Position numbers and translations under genes: made by a program
NCBI RefSeq assembly: GCF_001514115.1
Contig: NZ_KQ948453.1
Location: 540,659 to 604,658, forward strand
Length of the DNA stretch: 64,000 bases
Source of the DNA: Streptomyces olivochromogenes
GTDB lineage: Bacteria > Actinomycetota > Actinomycetes > Streptomycetales > Streptomycetaceae
Reading direction: 5' to 3'
Notes under the pieces: generated by a model
What the model was told of the DNA's origin: nothing
Seen by the model: the letters and a program-made list of their open reading frames with translations, nothing else
Databases searched by the model: none
Part shown: positions 54,807 to 64,000 of the stretch, piece by piece
How positions within the stretch are numbered: the stretch's first letter is position 1
How the letters are laid out: each line of letters begins with the position of its first letter

Positions 54807-55202
54807 ATGAGCGGAGACGGTCAGGGAAAACGCCACTGGTTCGACGACGACGCCGGACCGGTGGTCCGTCCTTATGCCATGACACGCGGGCGCACCACCA
54901 GTCCGGCCCAGCATCGCCTCGACCTGATCGCGGTGGTCGTCACCGAGCCACACGCGGACGACCCCGAAGCGGACCATTCGCTGTCCCCGGAACACGTGGA
55001 CATAGTCGAGCTCTGCCGCGGCACCCCCCAGTCGGTCGCCGAGCTCGCCGCCGAGCTCGACCTGCCCATCGGAGTGGTCCGGGTCCTGATCGGGGACCTC
55101 GTGACCGAGGAAATGGTCCATGTGACACGTCCCGTACCCCCTGCCGAGCTGCCGGACGAGAGTATTCTGCGCGACGTGATCAGCGGCCTCCGGGCGCTCT
55201 GA
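54807..55202 (+). CDS. cvnC: DUF742 protein CvnC
   Basis: Protein of 131 aa. GPVVRPYAMTRGRTTSP at the N-terminus and a winged-helix-like core (EHVDIVELCRGTPQSVAELA, LDLPIGVVRVLIGDLVTEEM) are the DUF742 hallmarks. It ends in the usual DESILRDVISGLRAL. Function within the conservon is not known; a link between roadblock protein and GTPase is likely. Followed after 24 bases by the 5-oxoprolinase gene instead of cvnD. Confidence 0.95.
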   Translation: MSGDGQGKRHWFDDDAGPVVRPYAMTRGRTTSPAQHRLDLIAVVVTEPHADDPEADHSLSPEHVDIVELCRGTPQSVAELAAELDLPIGVVRVLIGDLVTEEMVHVTRPVPPAELPDESILRDVISGLRAL

Positions 55203-55226
55203 GCTGGGCGGAAGCGGGGAACAGAC

Positions 55227-58200
55227 GTGACAGGCTGGCAGTTCTGGGTCGACCGAGGCGGCACCTTCACCGACATCGTCGCGCGACGCCCGGACGGCCG
55301 CCTGCTCACGCACAAACTGCTGTCCGAGAACCGGGCGAGGTACGCCGACGCGGCGGTGGCGGGCGTCCGCGAACTCCTCGGCAGCGGCCAGGACGCCCAG
55401 GGCGCGCGGATCGACGCCGTCCGTATGGGAACCACCGTCGCCACCAACGCCCTCCTGGAACGCAAGGGAGAGCGCACCCTCCTCGTCGTCACCCGAGGCT
55501 TCCGCGACGCCCTGCGCATCGCCTACCAGAACCGCCCCCACATCTTCGCCCGCGCGATCGAACTGCCCGAGCTGCTGTACGAACGCGTGGTCGAGGTCGA
55601 CGAGAGGATCGCCGCCGACGGCACGGTCCTGCGCGCCCCCGACCTGGACGCCCTTGCCGGGCCCCTCCAGGAGGCGTACGACTCCGGGATCCGGGCCGTC
55701 GCCGTCGTCTGCATGCACAGTCACCTCCACCCCGCCCATGAAGAGGCCGTCGGCGAACTGGCGGCACGCACCGGCTTCCCGCAGATCTCGCTCTCCAGCG
55801 AGGTCAGCCCGCTGATGAAGCTCGTCCCGCGCGGTGACACAGCCGTCGTCGACGCCTACCTGTCGCCCGTGCTGCGCCGCTACGTCCAGCACGTCGCCGA
55901 TGAGCTCCAGGGCGTGCGGCTGATGTTCATGCAGTCCAATGGAGGCCTCGCCGAAGCGGGTCAGTTCCGCGGCAAGGACGCCATCCTGTCCGGCCCGGCG
56001 GGCGGCATCGTCGGCATGGCCCGGATGTCGCAGCTCGCCGGCTTCGACCGTGTCATCGGCTTCGACATGGGCGGCACGTCCACGGACGTCTCGCACTTCG
56101 CGGGCGAGTACGAGCGGGTCTTCACCACCCGGATCGCCGGGGTCCGGCTGCGGGCGCCCATGCTGGACATCCACACCGTCGCCGCGGGCGGCGGCTCGGT
56201 GCTCCACTTCGACGGCTCCCGCTACCGGGTGGGCCCCGACTCGGCCGGCGCCGACCCCGGCCCCGCCTGCTACCGCGGTGGCGGCCCGCTCACCGTCACG
56301 GACGCCAACGTCGCACTCGGCCGCATCCAAGCCACCCACTTCCCCAAAGTGTTCGGCCCCGACGGCGACCAGCCCCTCGACGACACCCTCGTCCGTGACC
56401 GGTTCGCCGCCCTCGCGCGCGAGATCCGTGAGAAGACCGGCGACGACCGCACTCCGGAGCAGGTGGCGGAGGGTTACCTGCAGATCGCCGTGGCCAACAT
56501 CGCCAACGCGGTCAAGCGGATCTCGGTCCAGAAGGGCCACGACGTCACCCGGTACGCGCTCACCACCTTCGGCGGCGCGGGCGGCCAGCACGCGTGCATG
56601 GTCGCCGACTCGCTCGGCATCCGCACCGTCCTCGTCCCGCCCATGGCCGGTGTCCTGTCCGCCCTCGGCATCGGACTCGCCGACACGACGGCCATGCGCG
56701 AGCAGTCCGTGGAGGCACCCCTCGAGGCCTCCGCGATGCCCGGCATCCTCAAGACCGCCGACGACCTGGAGGGCGCTGCCCGCAGCGAACTCCTCGCGGA
56801 GGACGTGCCCGAGGACCGCATCCGCGTCACCCGCCGCGCCCAACTCCGCTACGACGGAACGGACACGGCGCTCACCGTCGAGCTCACCGAGCCCGACAGC
56901 ATGACCCACGCCTTCGAAGAACGCCATCGCGCCACCTACTCCTTCACCCTCGACCGTCCGGTCGTCGTGGAAGCCCTCTCCGTAGAGGCCACCGGACTCA
57001 CCGAACCCCCCGATCTCTCCGCCCTCGCCACCCCTTCGTCCGCCCGAGGCGCGACGCAGACGGTCAGCCTCCACACCGGTGGGGCCTGGCGCGACGTACC
57101 CCTGCACCGCCGCGAGGAACTGCCTCCCGGTGAAACGGTCACCGGCCCCGCGATCATCACCGAGGCCGGCGCGACGACCGTCGTCGACGACGGCTGGCGG
57201 GCCGCGACGACCGACGACGGGCATCTGGTCATGGAACGCGTGGCGGTTACGCAGAGTTCCGATCTCGGCACAGAAGCGGACCCGGTTCTCCTCGAGGTCT
57301 TCAACAATCTCTTCATGTCCATCGCCGAGCAGATGGGTGCCCGTCTGGAGTCCACGGCCCAGTCGGTCAACATCAAGGAACGCCTGGACTTCTCCTGCGC
57401 GCTCTTCGACCCCGACGGCAGCCTTGTCGCCAACGCCCCTCATATCCCTGTCCACTTGGGCTCGATGGGCACGAGCGTGCAGGAGGTCATCCGGCGGCGC
57501 GGCGACAGCATGCGCCCGGGTGACACGTACGCGGTCAACGACCCGTACCACGGAGGCACCCACCTCCCCGACGTCACCGTGATCACCCCGGTCTTCGACA
57601 CGGAGGGTGAGCACATCCTGTTCTACGTCGCCTCGCGCGGACACCACGCCGAGATCGGCGGCATCGCCCCGGGCTCCATGCCCGCGAACAGCCGCACCAT
57701 CGAGGAAGAGGGCATCCTCTTCGACAACTGGCTGCTCGCCGAGAACGGCCACTTCCGCGAGGCCGAGACGCTCCGCCTGCTCACCGAGGCGCCCTACCCC
57801 TCGCGCAATCCGAAGACCAACCTCGCCGACCTGCGTGCCCAGATCGCCGCCAACCAGAAGGGCGTCGACGAAGTCGCCCGCATGATCGAGAACTTCGGCC
57901 TCGACGTCGTCCAGGCCTACATGCGGCACGTGCAGGACAACGCGGAGGAAGCCGTACGCCGCGTCATCGACGCCCTGGAAGACGGTGAGTTCGCCTACGA
58001 GACGGACTCCGGGGCGGTCATCCGTGTCCGGGTCTCCGTGGACCGCGAAAATCGTTCCGCCACTGTCGACTTCACGGGAACCTCCCCGCAGCTCAGCACC
58101 AACTTCAACGCACCCTTCGCGGTGGTCAACGCCGCCGTCCTGTACGTCTTCCGCACGCTTGTCGCCGACGACATCCCGCTCAACGACGGCTGTCTGCGCC

Positions 58201-58856
58201 CGCTCGACATCGTCGTGCCGCGCGGCTCGATGCTCGCTCCCGAAGCCCCCGCCGCCGTGGTCGCCGGCAATGTGGAGACCTCTCAGGCGATCACCGGCGC
58301 GCTGTACGGAGCCCTGCGCGTGCAGGCCGAAGGGTCCGGAACGATGAACAACGTCACCTTCGGCAATGAGCGCTACCAGTACTACGAGACCGTGGCCTCC
58401 GGATCCGGAGCGGGCGACGGCTTCCCCGGAGCCTCCGTCGTACAGACCCACATGACCAACTCGCGGCTCACCGACCCCGAGATCCTGGAGTGGCGACTGC
58501 CGGTCCAGCTCGACGAGTTCGCGGTCCGCCCGGGCAGCGGCGGAGCCGGGCGCTGGAGCGGCGGGGACGGCGCCGTGCGCCGTATCCGGTTCCATCAGCC
58601 CATGACAGTCTCCACACTGTCCCAGCACCGCAGGGTCCCGCCCTACGGCATGGCCGGCGGCGAGCCCGGAGCGCTCGGCGCCAACCGGGTGGAGCGCGCG
58701 GACGGCACGGTCACGGAACTTGGCGCAAGTGATACGGCGGACGTCGGCCCCGGCGACGTACTTGTCATCGAAACCCCCGGCGGCGGAGGCTACGGCCCAC
58801 CGTCCCACGACCCCCATCAAGCAGGAGAAGAGATCGATGATCTTCGGGCGTTCTGA
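55227..58856 (+). CDS. Single-chain 5-oxoprolinase / hydantoinase (HyuA-HyuB fusion)
   Basis: ATP-dependent enzyme of 1209 aa with the OPLAH layout. The HyuA half (about 1-680) starts [20 protein letters not shown] and has [19 protein letters not shown] and [19 protein letters not shown], which are actin-fold ATP motifs. The HyuB half (about 690-1200) has [53 protein letters not shown] and [20 protein letters not shown]. It opens 5-oxoproline or a hydantoin. Unusual place: inside a conservon, after cvnC and overlapping cvnD by 20 bases. A PxpABC system is also present at 22.9-25.2 kb. The GTG at 55227 has GCGGGGAAC upstream. Confidence 0.93.
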   Translation: MTGWQFWVDRGGTFTDIVARRPDGRLLTHKLLSENRARYADAAVAGVRELLGSGQDAQGARIDAVRMGTTVATNALLERKGERTLLVVTRGFRDALRIAYQNRPHIFARAIELPELLYERVVEVDERIAADGTVLRAPDLDALAGPLQEAYDSGIRAVAVVCMHSHLHPAHEEAVGELAARTGFPQISLSSEVSPLMKLVPRGDTAVVDAYLSPVLRRYVQHVADELQGVRLMFMQSNGGLAEAGQFRGKDAILSGPAGGIVGMARMSQLAGFDRVIGFDMGGTSTDVSHFAGEYERVFTTRIAGVRLRAPMLDIHTVAAGGGSVLHFDGSRYRVGPDSAGADPGPACYRGGGPLTVTDANVALGRIQATHFPKVFGPDGDQPLDDTLVRDRFAALAREIREKTGDDRTPEQVAEGYLQIAVANIANAVKRISVQKGHDVTRYALTTFGGAGGQHACMVADSLGIRTVLVPPMAGVLSALGIGLADTTAMREQSVEAPLEASAMPGILKTADDLEGAARSELLAEDVPEDRIRVTRRAQLRYDGTDTALTVELTEPDSMTHAFEERHRATYSFTLDRPVVVEALSVEATGLTEPPDLSALATPSSARGATQTVSLHTGGAWRDVPLHRREELPPGETVTGPAIITEAGATTVVDDGWRAATTDDGHLVMERVAVTQSSDLGTEADPVLLEVFNNLFMSIAEQMGARLESTAQSVNIKERLDFSCALFDPDGSLVANAPHIPVHLGSMGTSVQEVIRRRGDSMRPGDTYAVNDPYHGGTHLPDVTVITPVFDTEGEHILFYVASRGHHAEIGGIAPGSMPANSRTIEEEGILFDNWLLAENGHFREAETLRLLTEAPYPSRNPKTNLADLRAQIAANQKGVDEVARMIENFGLDVVQAYMRHVQDNAEEAVRRVIDALEDGEFAYETDSGAVIRVRVSVDRENRSATVDFTGTSPQLSTNFNAPFAVVNAAVLYVFRTLVADDIPLNDGCLRPLDIVVPRGSMLAPEAPAAVVAGNVETSQAITGALYGALRVQAEGSGTMNNVTFGNERYQYYETVASGSGAGDGFPGASVVQTHMTNSRLTDPEILEWRLPVQLDEFAVRPGSGGAGRWSGGDGAVRRIRFHQPMTVSTLSQHRRVPPYGMAGGEPGALGANRVERADGTVTELGASDTADVGPGDVLVIETPGGGGYGPPSHDPHQAGEEIDDLRAF

Positions 58857-59442
58857 GCGCGGCAAGCCCCCGGTCGAGCCCGTCACGCTCAAGATCCTGG
58901 TGGCCGGTGGCTTCGGGGTGGGCAAGACGACCCTGGTCGGCGCGGTCAGCGAGATCAAACCGCTGCGCACCGAGGAGGTGCTCACCGAGGCGGGCCGCCC
59001 GGTCGACGACACCAGCGGCGTGGAGGGCAAGCACACCACCACCGTCGCCATGGACTTCGGCCGCATCACGCTCCGCGAGGACCTGGTGCTCTACCTCTTC
59101 GGGACGCCCGGACAGGACCGCTTCTGGTTCCTGTGGGACGAGCTCGCCTCCGGCTCCCTGGGCGCCGTCGTACTCGCCGACACGCGCCGCCTGGAGGACT
59201 GCTTCGCCGCCGTCGACTACTTCGAGCGGCGCTCCATACCGTTCGTGATGGGCGTCAACTGCTTCGAAGGATCGGCCCGGTATCCGGTCGACGAGGTCCG
59301 CCAGGCACTCGACCTCGACGACGACGTTCCGGTCGTGCTGTGCGACGCGAGAGACCGGGAGTCGGCCAAGGAGGTCCTCATCGAGGTCGTCCAGCACGCG
59401 ATGGCGTACGGAGCCGACCGACGCGAACCGGTCACCACCTGA
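58837..59442 (+). CDS. cvnD: Conservon GTPase CvnD
   Basis: Small Ras-like ATP/GTP-binding protein of 201 aa. P-loop [20 protein letters not shown], switch region [15 protein letters not shown] and the DxxG-like [15 protein letters not shown] are clear; the base-recognition loop is near GVNCFEG. CvnD proteins act with the roadblock partner downstream of CvnA. The ATG at 58837 has AGGAG upstream and lies inside the end of the 5-oxoprolinase gene, so its translation is coupled to that enzyme. Confidence 0.94.
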   Translation: MIFGRSERGKPPVEPVTLKILVAGGFGVGKTTLVGAVSEIKPLRTEEVLTEAGRPVDDTSGVEGKHTTTVAMDFGRITLREDLVLYLFGTPGQDRFWFLWDELASGSLGAVVLADTRRLEDCFAAVDYFERRSIPFVMGVNCFEGSARYPVDEVRQALDLDDDVPVVLCDARDRESAKEVLIEVVQHAMAYGADRREPVTT

Positions 59443-59470
59443 CCCGCACATACGGTCCGAACCGCGCAAA

Positions 59471-59504
59471 CGGCCCGTACCCCCGCCGACCGGGGTACGG
59501 GCCG
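59471..59504. terminator. Bidirectional terminator between cvnD and glpK
   Basis: A perfect 13-bp stem (59471-59483 with 59492-59504) and eight-base loop, between convergent genes. A second short palindrome (ACACGCGTGT) follows at about 59514. Confidence 0.85.
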
Positions 59505-59560
59505 TCGTCCCGCACACGCGTGTGGCTCACGCGAGACGCACGCGCGCGTGGACCCCTGTC

Positions 59561-61081
<1,521 letters not shown>

Positions 61082-61107
61082 GGCGTCCCCTTACGTCTTC
61101 TTCGTCA

Positions 61108-61151
61108 GAAGGCTGCGTTGGAAGGCTGCGTTCTCGTCAGAAGGCTGCGTT
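61108..61151. repeat. Duplicated 3' end of glpF
   Basis: GAAGGCTGCGTT occurs at 61108-61119, 61121-61132 and 61140-61151. The 18-base form around it (CGTCAGAAGGCTGCGTTG) occurs twice, 32 bases apart. On the minus strand the first copy met encodes the last residues of GlpF (NAAF) and its stop; the others lie just beyond it. Local tandem duplication of the gene end. Confidence 0.85.
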
Positions 61152-61877
61152 GTAGATCGCGGCCCCGATGGCGGCGCCGGCGATCGGGCCGACCACCGGG
61201 ATCCAGGAGTAACTCCACTCCGAGGTGCCCTTGTTGGGAATCGGCAGCAATGCGTGGGTGAGGCGCGGTCCCAGGTCACGGGCCGGGTTGATGGCGTACC
61301 CGGTGGGGCCGCCCAGCGATAGTCCGATACCGACCACGAGGAACGCGATGAGCTGGACGGGCAGTCCCGCGTCGCCGATCCCGGCCACGTGTTTGTGGCC
61401 GCCGACCATGGCCAGGATGGGCAGCATCAGGCCGACGGTGGCGATGGTCTCGGTGATGAGGTTCTGCACGGGATGGTTGATTTCCGGCCGGGTCGAGAAG
61501 ATGCCCAGCGTCTCGATGGCGTTGTCCTCGTCGGCGTTGAGGTTGAACTGGCCGAGGTAGAGCAGCCAGCAGAGCACGGCGCCGACGATGGCGCCCGCGA
61601 ACTGGCCCAGAATGTAGAAGGGAACGTCCTCCCACTTCGTCGAGCCCTCGATGGCGAAACCGATGGTCACGGCCGGGTTGATCTGACCGCCGGACAGCGG
61701 CGCCGCGGTGTAGGCCCCGGCGAGCACGCCGAAACCCCATCCGAACGCGATGACGACCCAGCCTGCGCCTTGCGCCTTGGACTTGTTGAGGGTGACCGCG
61801 GCGCAGACCCCCGCGCCGAACAGAATCAGAATCGCAGTGCCGATCAACTCGCCGACAAAAATGTCGCTGTTGCTCAT
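61137..61877 (-). CDS. glpF: Glycerol uptake facilitator (aquaglyceroporin)
   Basis: MIP-family channel of 246 aa with six membrane helices and two pore loops carrying NPA boxes: [17 protein letters not shown] and [16 protein letters not shown]. Asp after the second NPAR marks the glycerol-conducting subtype. Starts [20 protein letters not shown]. Upstream of glpK in the same operon; first gene after a 423-base regulatory region. Its 3' end shows a local duplication. Confidence 0.95.
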   Translation of the reverse strand: MSNSDIFVGELIGTAILILFGAGVCAAVTLNKSKAQGAGWVVIAFGWGFGVLAGAYTAAPLSGGQINPAVTIGFAIEGSTKWEDVPFYILGQFAGAIVGAVLCWLLYLGQFNLNADEDNAIETLGIFSTRPEINHPVQNLITETIATVGLMLPILAMVGGHKHVAGIGDAGLPVQLIAFLVVGIGLSLGGPTGYAINPARDLGPRLTHALLPIPNKGTSEWSYSWIPVVGPIAGAAIGAAIYNAAF

Positions 61878-61894
61878 GGCGGCTCCTAGGCCTC

Positions 61895-61917
61895 GCCCGG
61901 AGCGGTCCGCTCCGGGC
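61895..61917 (-). promoter_or_regulatory. Strong hairpin in the glpF leader
   Basis: GCCCGGAGCGG (61895-61905) is exactly complementary to 61907-61917, so a 9-10 bp hairpin can form 17 bases upstream of glpF. It may act as an attenuator or mRNA stabiliser. Confidence 0.45.
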
Positions 61918-62110
61918 CACCGTGCGGGGTGCGTTTCCCATGGCTACTTCAGCCGAAGGCAGGGAGGTCCCGCGCCCCGCCCGGCGTCCGTGACGAGCGT
62001 GCCGTCGCAGCGGAATCGCCCGTGGGGGACGGCCTTGGAAACAGGTCGGGAACCCGAGCGGTGCGGTCCCTGAAGACGCCCGAATGCGGCGATGCCGACT
62101 GACATCCGGA

Positions 62111-62139
62111 AGTGTTCACCGGCGCCCAGAGGGCGTCAA
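62111..62139 (-). promoter_or_regulatory. Promoter of the glpF-glpK operon
   Basis: Minus-strand TTGACG (62134-62139) and AACACT (62111-62116) with a 17-base spacer, about 235 bases upstream of glpF. GTTCAC at 62114-62119 over the -10 and GTGAAC at 62167-62172 form a distant inverted pair that could be bound by a GylR-type regulator encoded elsewhere. The rest of 61878-62300 shows no ORF. Confidence 0.5.
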
Positions 62140-62300
62140 GGTCGCCGACGGCAACGGTTGAGGGCAGTGAACGAGCCAAGATCGGGACGCGGTACGGGCC
62201 TGTCCGGGACACGGTCTCGGGCGGACAATCCCTTCGCCCTCACCCGTCACAGAGGTCCCGGGCCGCGCGGCCGTTGCGTAAATACCTCCCGGTCCGTCGC

Positions 62301-63926
62301 TCAACCGGCCTGTGCCCGCTCCGCCCCCGCGCCACGCAGGACCTCATGTCCCGGCAGTCCCGCCCGCCCCAGCACCCAACTCGCCCCGCTCAGAGCCTTG
62401 GCGGCCTGCTTGAGCGGTGCCAGGCAGGCCGCCGCCTGTCGGTGGTCGGTCACGCTGCCCGGCGTGCACAGGACCGTGGCCAGCGACAAGGTGACGGGCC
62501 GTCCGCCCGCCGACCAGGGCGCGTCGAGTACCGTGCCGGCCAGCGGGCCGAGAGTCTCCGGATCCGCGAGGACCAGGAAGTCGTCGCCGCCGATGTGTCC
62601 CACCCGGGTCGTCCCGGAAGCCGCGTGCTGCAGCGTTCGCCCCACCGCCCGGATCAGCTCGTCACCCGCGGCGAAGCCCGCTCCGTCGTTGACCTGCTTG
62701 AAGTGATCGACATCGAGCCAACTGAGCGCGAACGTCGAGCCGTCGGCGATCCGCCGGTCCACCTCGCCGGTGATCGCGTCCGAACCGGGCAGCCTGGTCA
62801 GCGGGTTGAGCCCGGCCGCCTCCTCGACCCGGCTCTCGGAGAGCGCTCGTACGAGATCGGCCAGGCGTACGACACCCACGCACCGCCCGTAGTGATCGAC
62901 GACCGCGACATCGTCCGACGTACGGTCCCGCTCGCCGTCCGCCACCACGTCGAGGACCTCCCACGCGGTCGCGTCGGCGCCGACCGTACGCGGCGGATCG
63001 CCGAGCTTGGCGGCCGGCCGGTCGGCGTACAGGGCATGCCCGTACGGCCCCGACATCGACAGCAGGAACCGTGACCGGTGCACCGAGCGGACCGGGATCC
63101 CGGAGGGATCCACGAGCAGCACACCGGACACGTCGGGCGAGCCGGTGAGCAGCGCCCGCACCTGCCCCGCGGACGCCGTCGCGGGCAGCAGCGCGGCGGG
63201 CCGCACGAACTGCCGAACCGACGGTCCCGACCGGGGGGCCGCCGCGACGCCGGGGGAGAGGGCCGGAACGTATACGTCCGCGACGGGCAGCCGTGCGGGC
63301 GGCGCGAACAGCTCGCCCTGCGCCAACTGCGCCCCCGCCGACACCGCGGCCGCGCACTGCAGCTCCGTCTCGACGCCCTCCACGGACAGCAGCGCGCCCA
63401 ACTGCTCGCACAGCGTCCGCATCGCCCGGACCGCCGCCGGTCGCGTCAGCAGGGACGCGTCGAGCTTCACCAGCTCGGGCGCGAGATCCGTGAGCAGCCG
63501 CAGGGGTACGTCGCCGTCGCCCACTCCGTCCGCACAGATCCGGAATCCTTCGCTCCGAACCGTGGACACCGCCTCCAGCAGGGCCTGGTGGGGCACGTGC
63601 GTGTACGGCGGACCGATGTCGATCGTCACCTCCCACGGCAGCCGACCGGCCTCGCGCACGGCGTCGCGCAGCGCAGCGAGCCGTCCGAGATCGGCCAGTG
63701 TCCCGGCGAAGACATTCACGTGCAGCGGCAGCATCGTCTCCCTGCGGGCCGCGGCGCGCATCGCCAACGCCGCCAGCCGCCCGTCGAGTTCGGGGTCGCG
63801 ACGGGCCTGTGCCAGGATGTCGCCGGATTCGGGACGGGCGAGTATCTCCAGCGCCGCAACCCCTCCGGTCGTCAGGTTGACGACCGGCTGGAAGGCGAAG
63901 CGGACAGTATCCGTCCAGGAGGGCAC
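62301..63926 (-). CDS. EAL-CBS-GGDEF protein with degenerate motifs
   Basis: Cytoplasmic 541-aa c-di-GMP-related protein. The N-terminal EAL domain (about 1-235; FQPVVNLTTGGVAALEILAR) keeps the first Glu, VNVFAG Asn, LVKLDASLL Lys/Asp and VEGVET Glu, but TIDIGP has Asp for Glu and CADGVGDG departs from DDFG. A CBS pair follows (about 245-370; SGVLLVDPSGIPVRSVHRSR, VVDHYGRCVGVVRLADLVRA). The C-terminal GGDEF domain has WLDVDHFKQVNDGAGFAAGD and GGDDF in place of GGDEF. It may be a partly active enzyme or a c-di-GMP sensor. The GTG at 63926 lacks a ribosome site and CAGTAT lies six bases before it: probably leaderless. Confidence 0.85.
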   Translation of the reverse strand: MPSWTDTVRFAFQPVVNLTTGGVAALEILARPESGDILAQARRDPELDGRLAALAMRAAARRETMLPLHVNVFAGTLADLGRLAALRDAVREAGRLPWEVTIDIGPPYTHVPHQALLEAVSTVRSEGFRICADGVGDGDVPLRLLTDLAPELVKLDASLLTRPAAVRAMRTLCEQLGALLSVEGVETELQCAAAVSAGAQLAQGELFAPPARLPVADVYVPALSPGVAAAPRSGPSVRQFVRPAALLPATASAGQVRALLTGSPDVSGVLLVDPSGIPVRSVHRSRFLLSMSGPYGHALYADRPAAKLGDPPRTVGADATAWEVLDVVADGERDRTSDDVAVVDHYGRCVGVVRLADLVRALSESRVEEAAGLNPLTRLPGSDAITGEVDRRIADGSTFALSWLDVDHFKQVNDGAGFAAGDELIRAVGRTLQHAASGTTRVGHIGGDDFLVLADPETLGPLAGTVLDAPWSAGGRPVTLSLATVLCTPGSVTDHRQAAACLAPLKQAAKALSGASWVLGRAGLPGHEVLRGAGAERAQAG

Positions 63927-64000
63927 GGGAGCATACTGGCCCCGCCCGCGCAGGCCCGGGCGCGATTCACGAGCTGTTCACGCAGCATTCCGAGGTCGTC

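Noticed and set aside
52968..59069. Very long open frame (about 2030 codons) on the minus strand opposite the conservon and oxoprolinase genes
   Set aside because: It is the mirror frame of high-GC genes on the plus strand; its product is low-complexity with no domain, while the plus-strand proteins have clear motifs.

Overview
The window is chromosomal DNA of a Streptomyces or very close relative. The evidence is very high GC with strong third-position bias, an RbpA/FxsA/Ppm1 neighbourhood, a mycothiol-dependent formaldehyde dehydrogenase, a conservon (sensor kinase, roadblock protein, DUF742 protein and GTPase), DasR-type sites in front of a chitinase, and several starts that look leaderless. 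I see no tRNA, rRNA, insertion sequence, prophage or CRISPR array.

Layout. 1-7.8 kb: truncated secreted GH18 chitinase with two DasR-like sites in its promoter, an acyl-CoA dehydrogenase, a conserved hypothetical plus APH-type phosphotransferase pair, a zinc-ribbon-like hypothetical, a Lrp/AsnC regulator and an amidohydrolase. 7.8-22.9 kb: a long non-coding stretch with strong hairpins, then ppm1, fxsA, rbpA (with a SigR-type promoter), an MFS carrier, a glycerophosphodiesterase, a YczE/MocR divergent pair, an FtsK-like membrane ATPase with a tiny membrane partner, an ankyrin protein, and a cassette of HEAT-repeat protein, two GT4 glycosyltransferases and an SGNH hydrolase. 22.9-28.3 kb: a compact 5-oxoproline operon (MFS carrier, YcsI-like hydro-lyase, PxpA, PxpB, PxpC) divergent from a GntR regulator, with a perfect palindrome inside the promoter spacer.

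28.5-35.7 kb: a three-gene operon that I read as a condensin-like system. It encodes a kleisin-like candidate, a small MukE-like candidate and a 1565-residue SMC/MukB-like coiled-coil ATPase. It matches none of the classical SMC, MukBEF or Wadjet arrangements I know, and no JetD-type nuclease lies beside it. This is the best candidate for an undescribed system.

35.7-50.0 kb: a choline-to-glycine operon of eight co-directional genes: choline oxidase, an APC permease, an aldehyde dehydrogenase, a Rieske betaine demethylase, a sarcosine-oxidase-like flavoenzyme, dimethylglycine oxidase, an MBL hydrolase and mycothiol-dependent formaldehyde dehydrogenase. An IclR regulator follows, then a divergent Rieske ferredoxin plus FAD reductase that probably feed electrons to the demethylase. 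The logic is stepwise demethylation, with the released formaldehyde handled by the mycothiol branch.

50.2-59.5 kb: a membrane protein, a candidate 37-residue ORF, and a conservon in which a single-chain 5-oxoprolinase/hydantoinase gene lies between cvnC and cvnD and overlaps cvnD. The window therefore holds two unrelated 5-oxoprolinase systems. 59.5-64 kb: glpK, glpF and an EAL-CBS-GGDEF protein with degenerate motifs. All family calls rest on reading the sequence only; no search was run.
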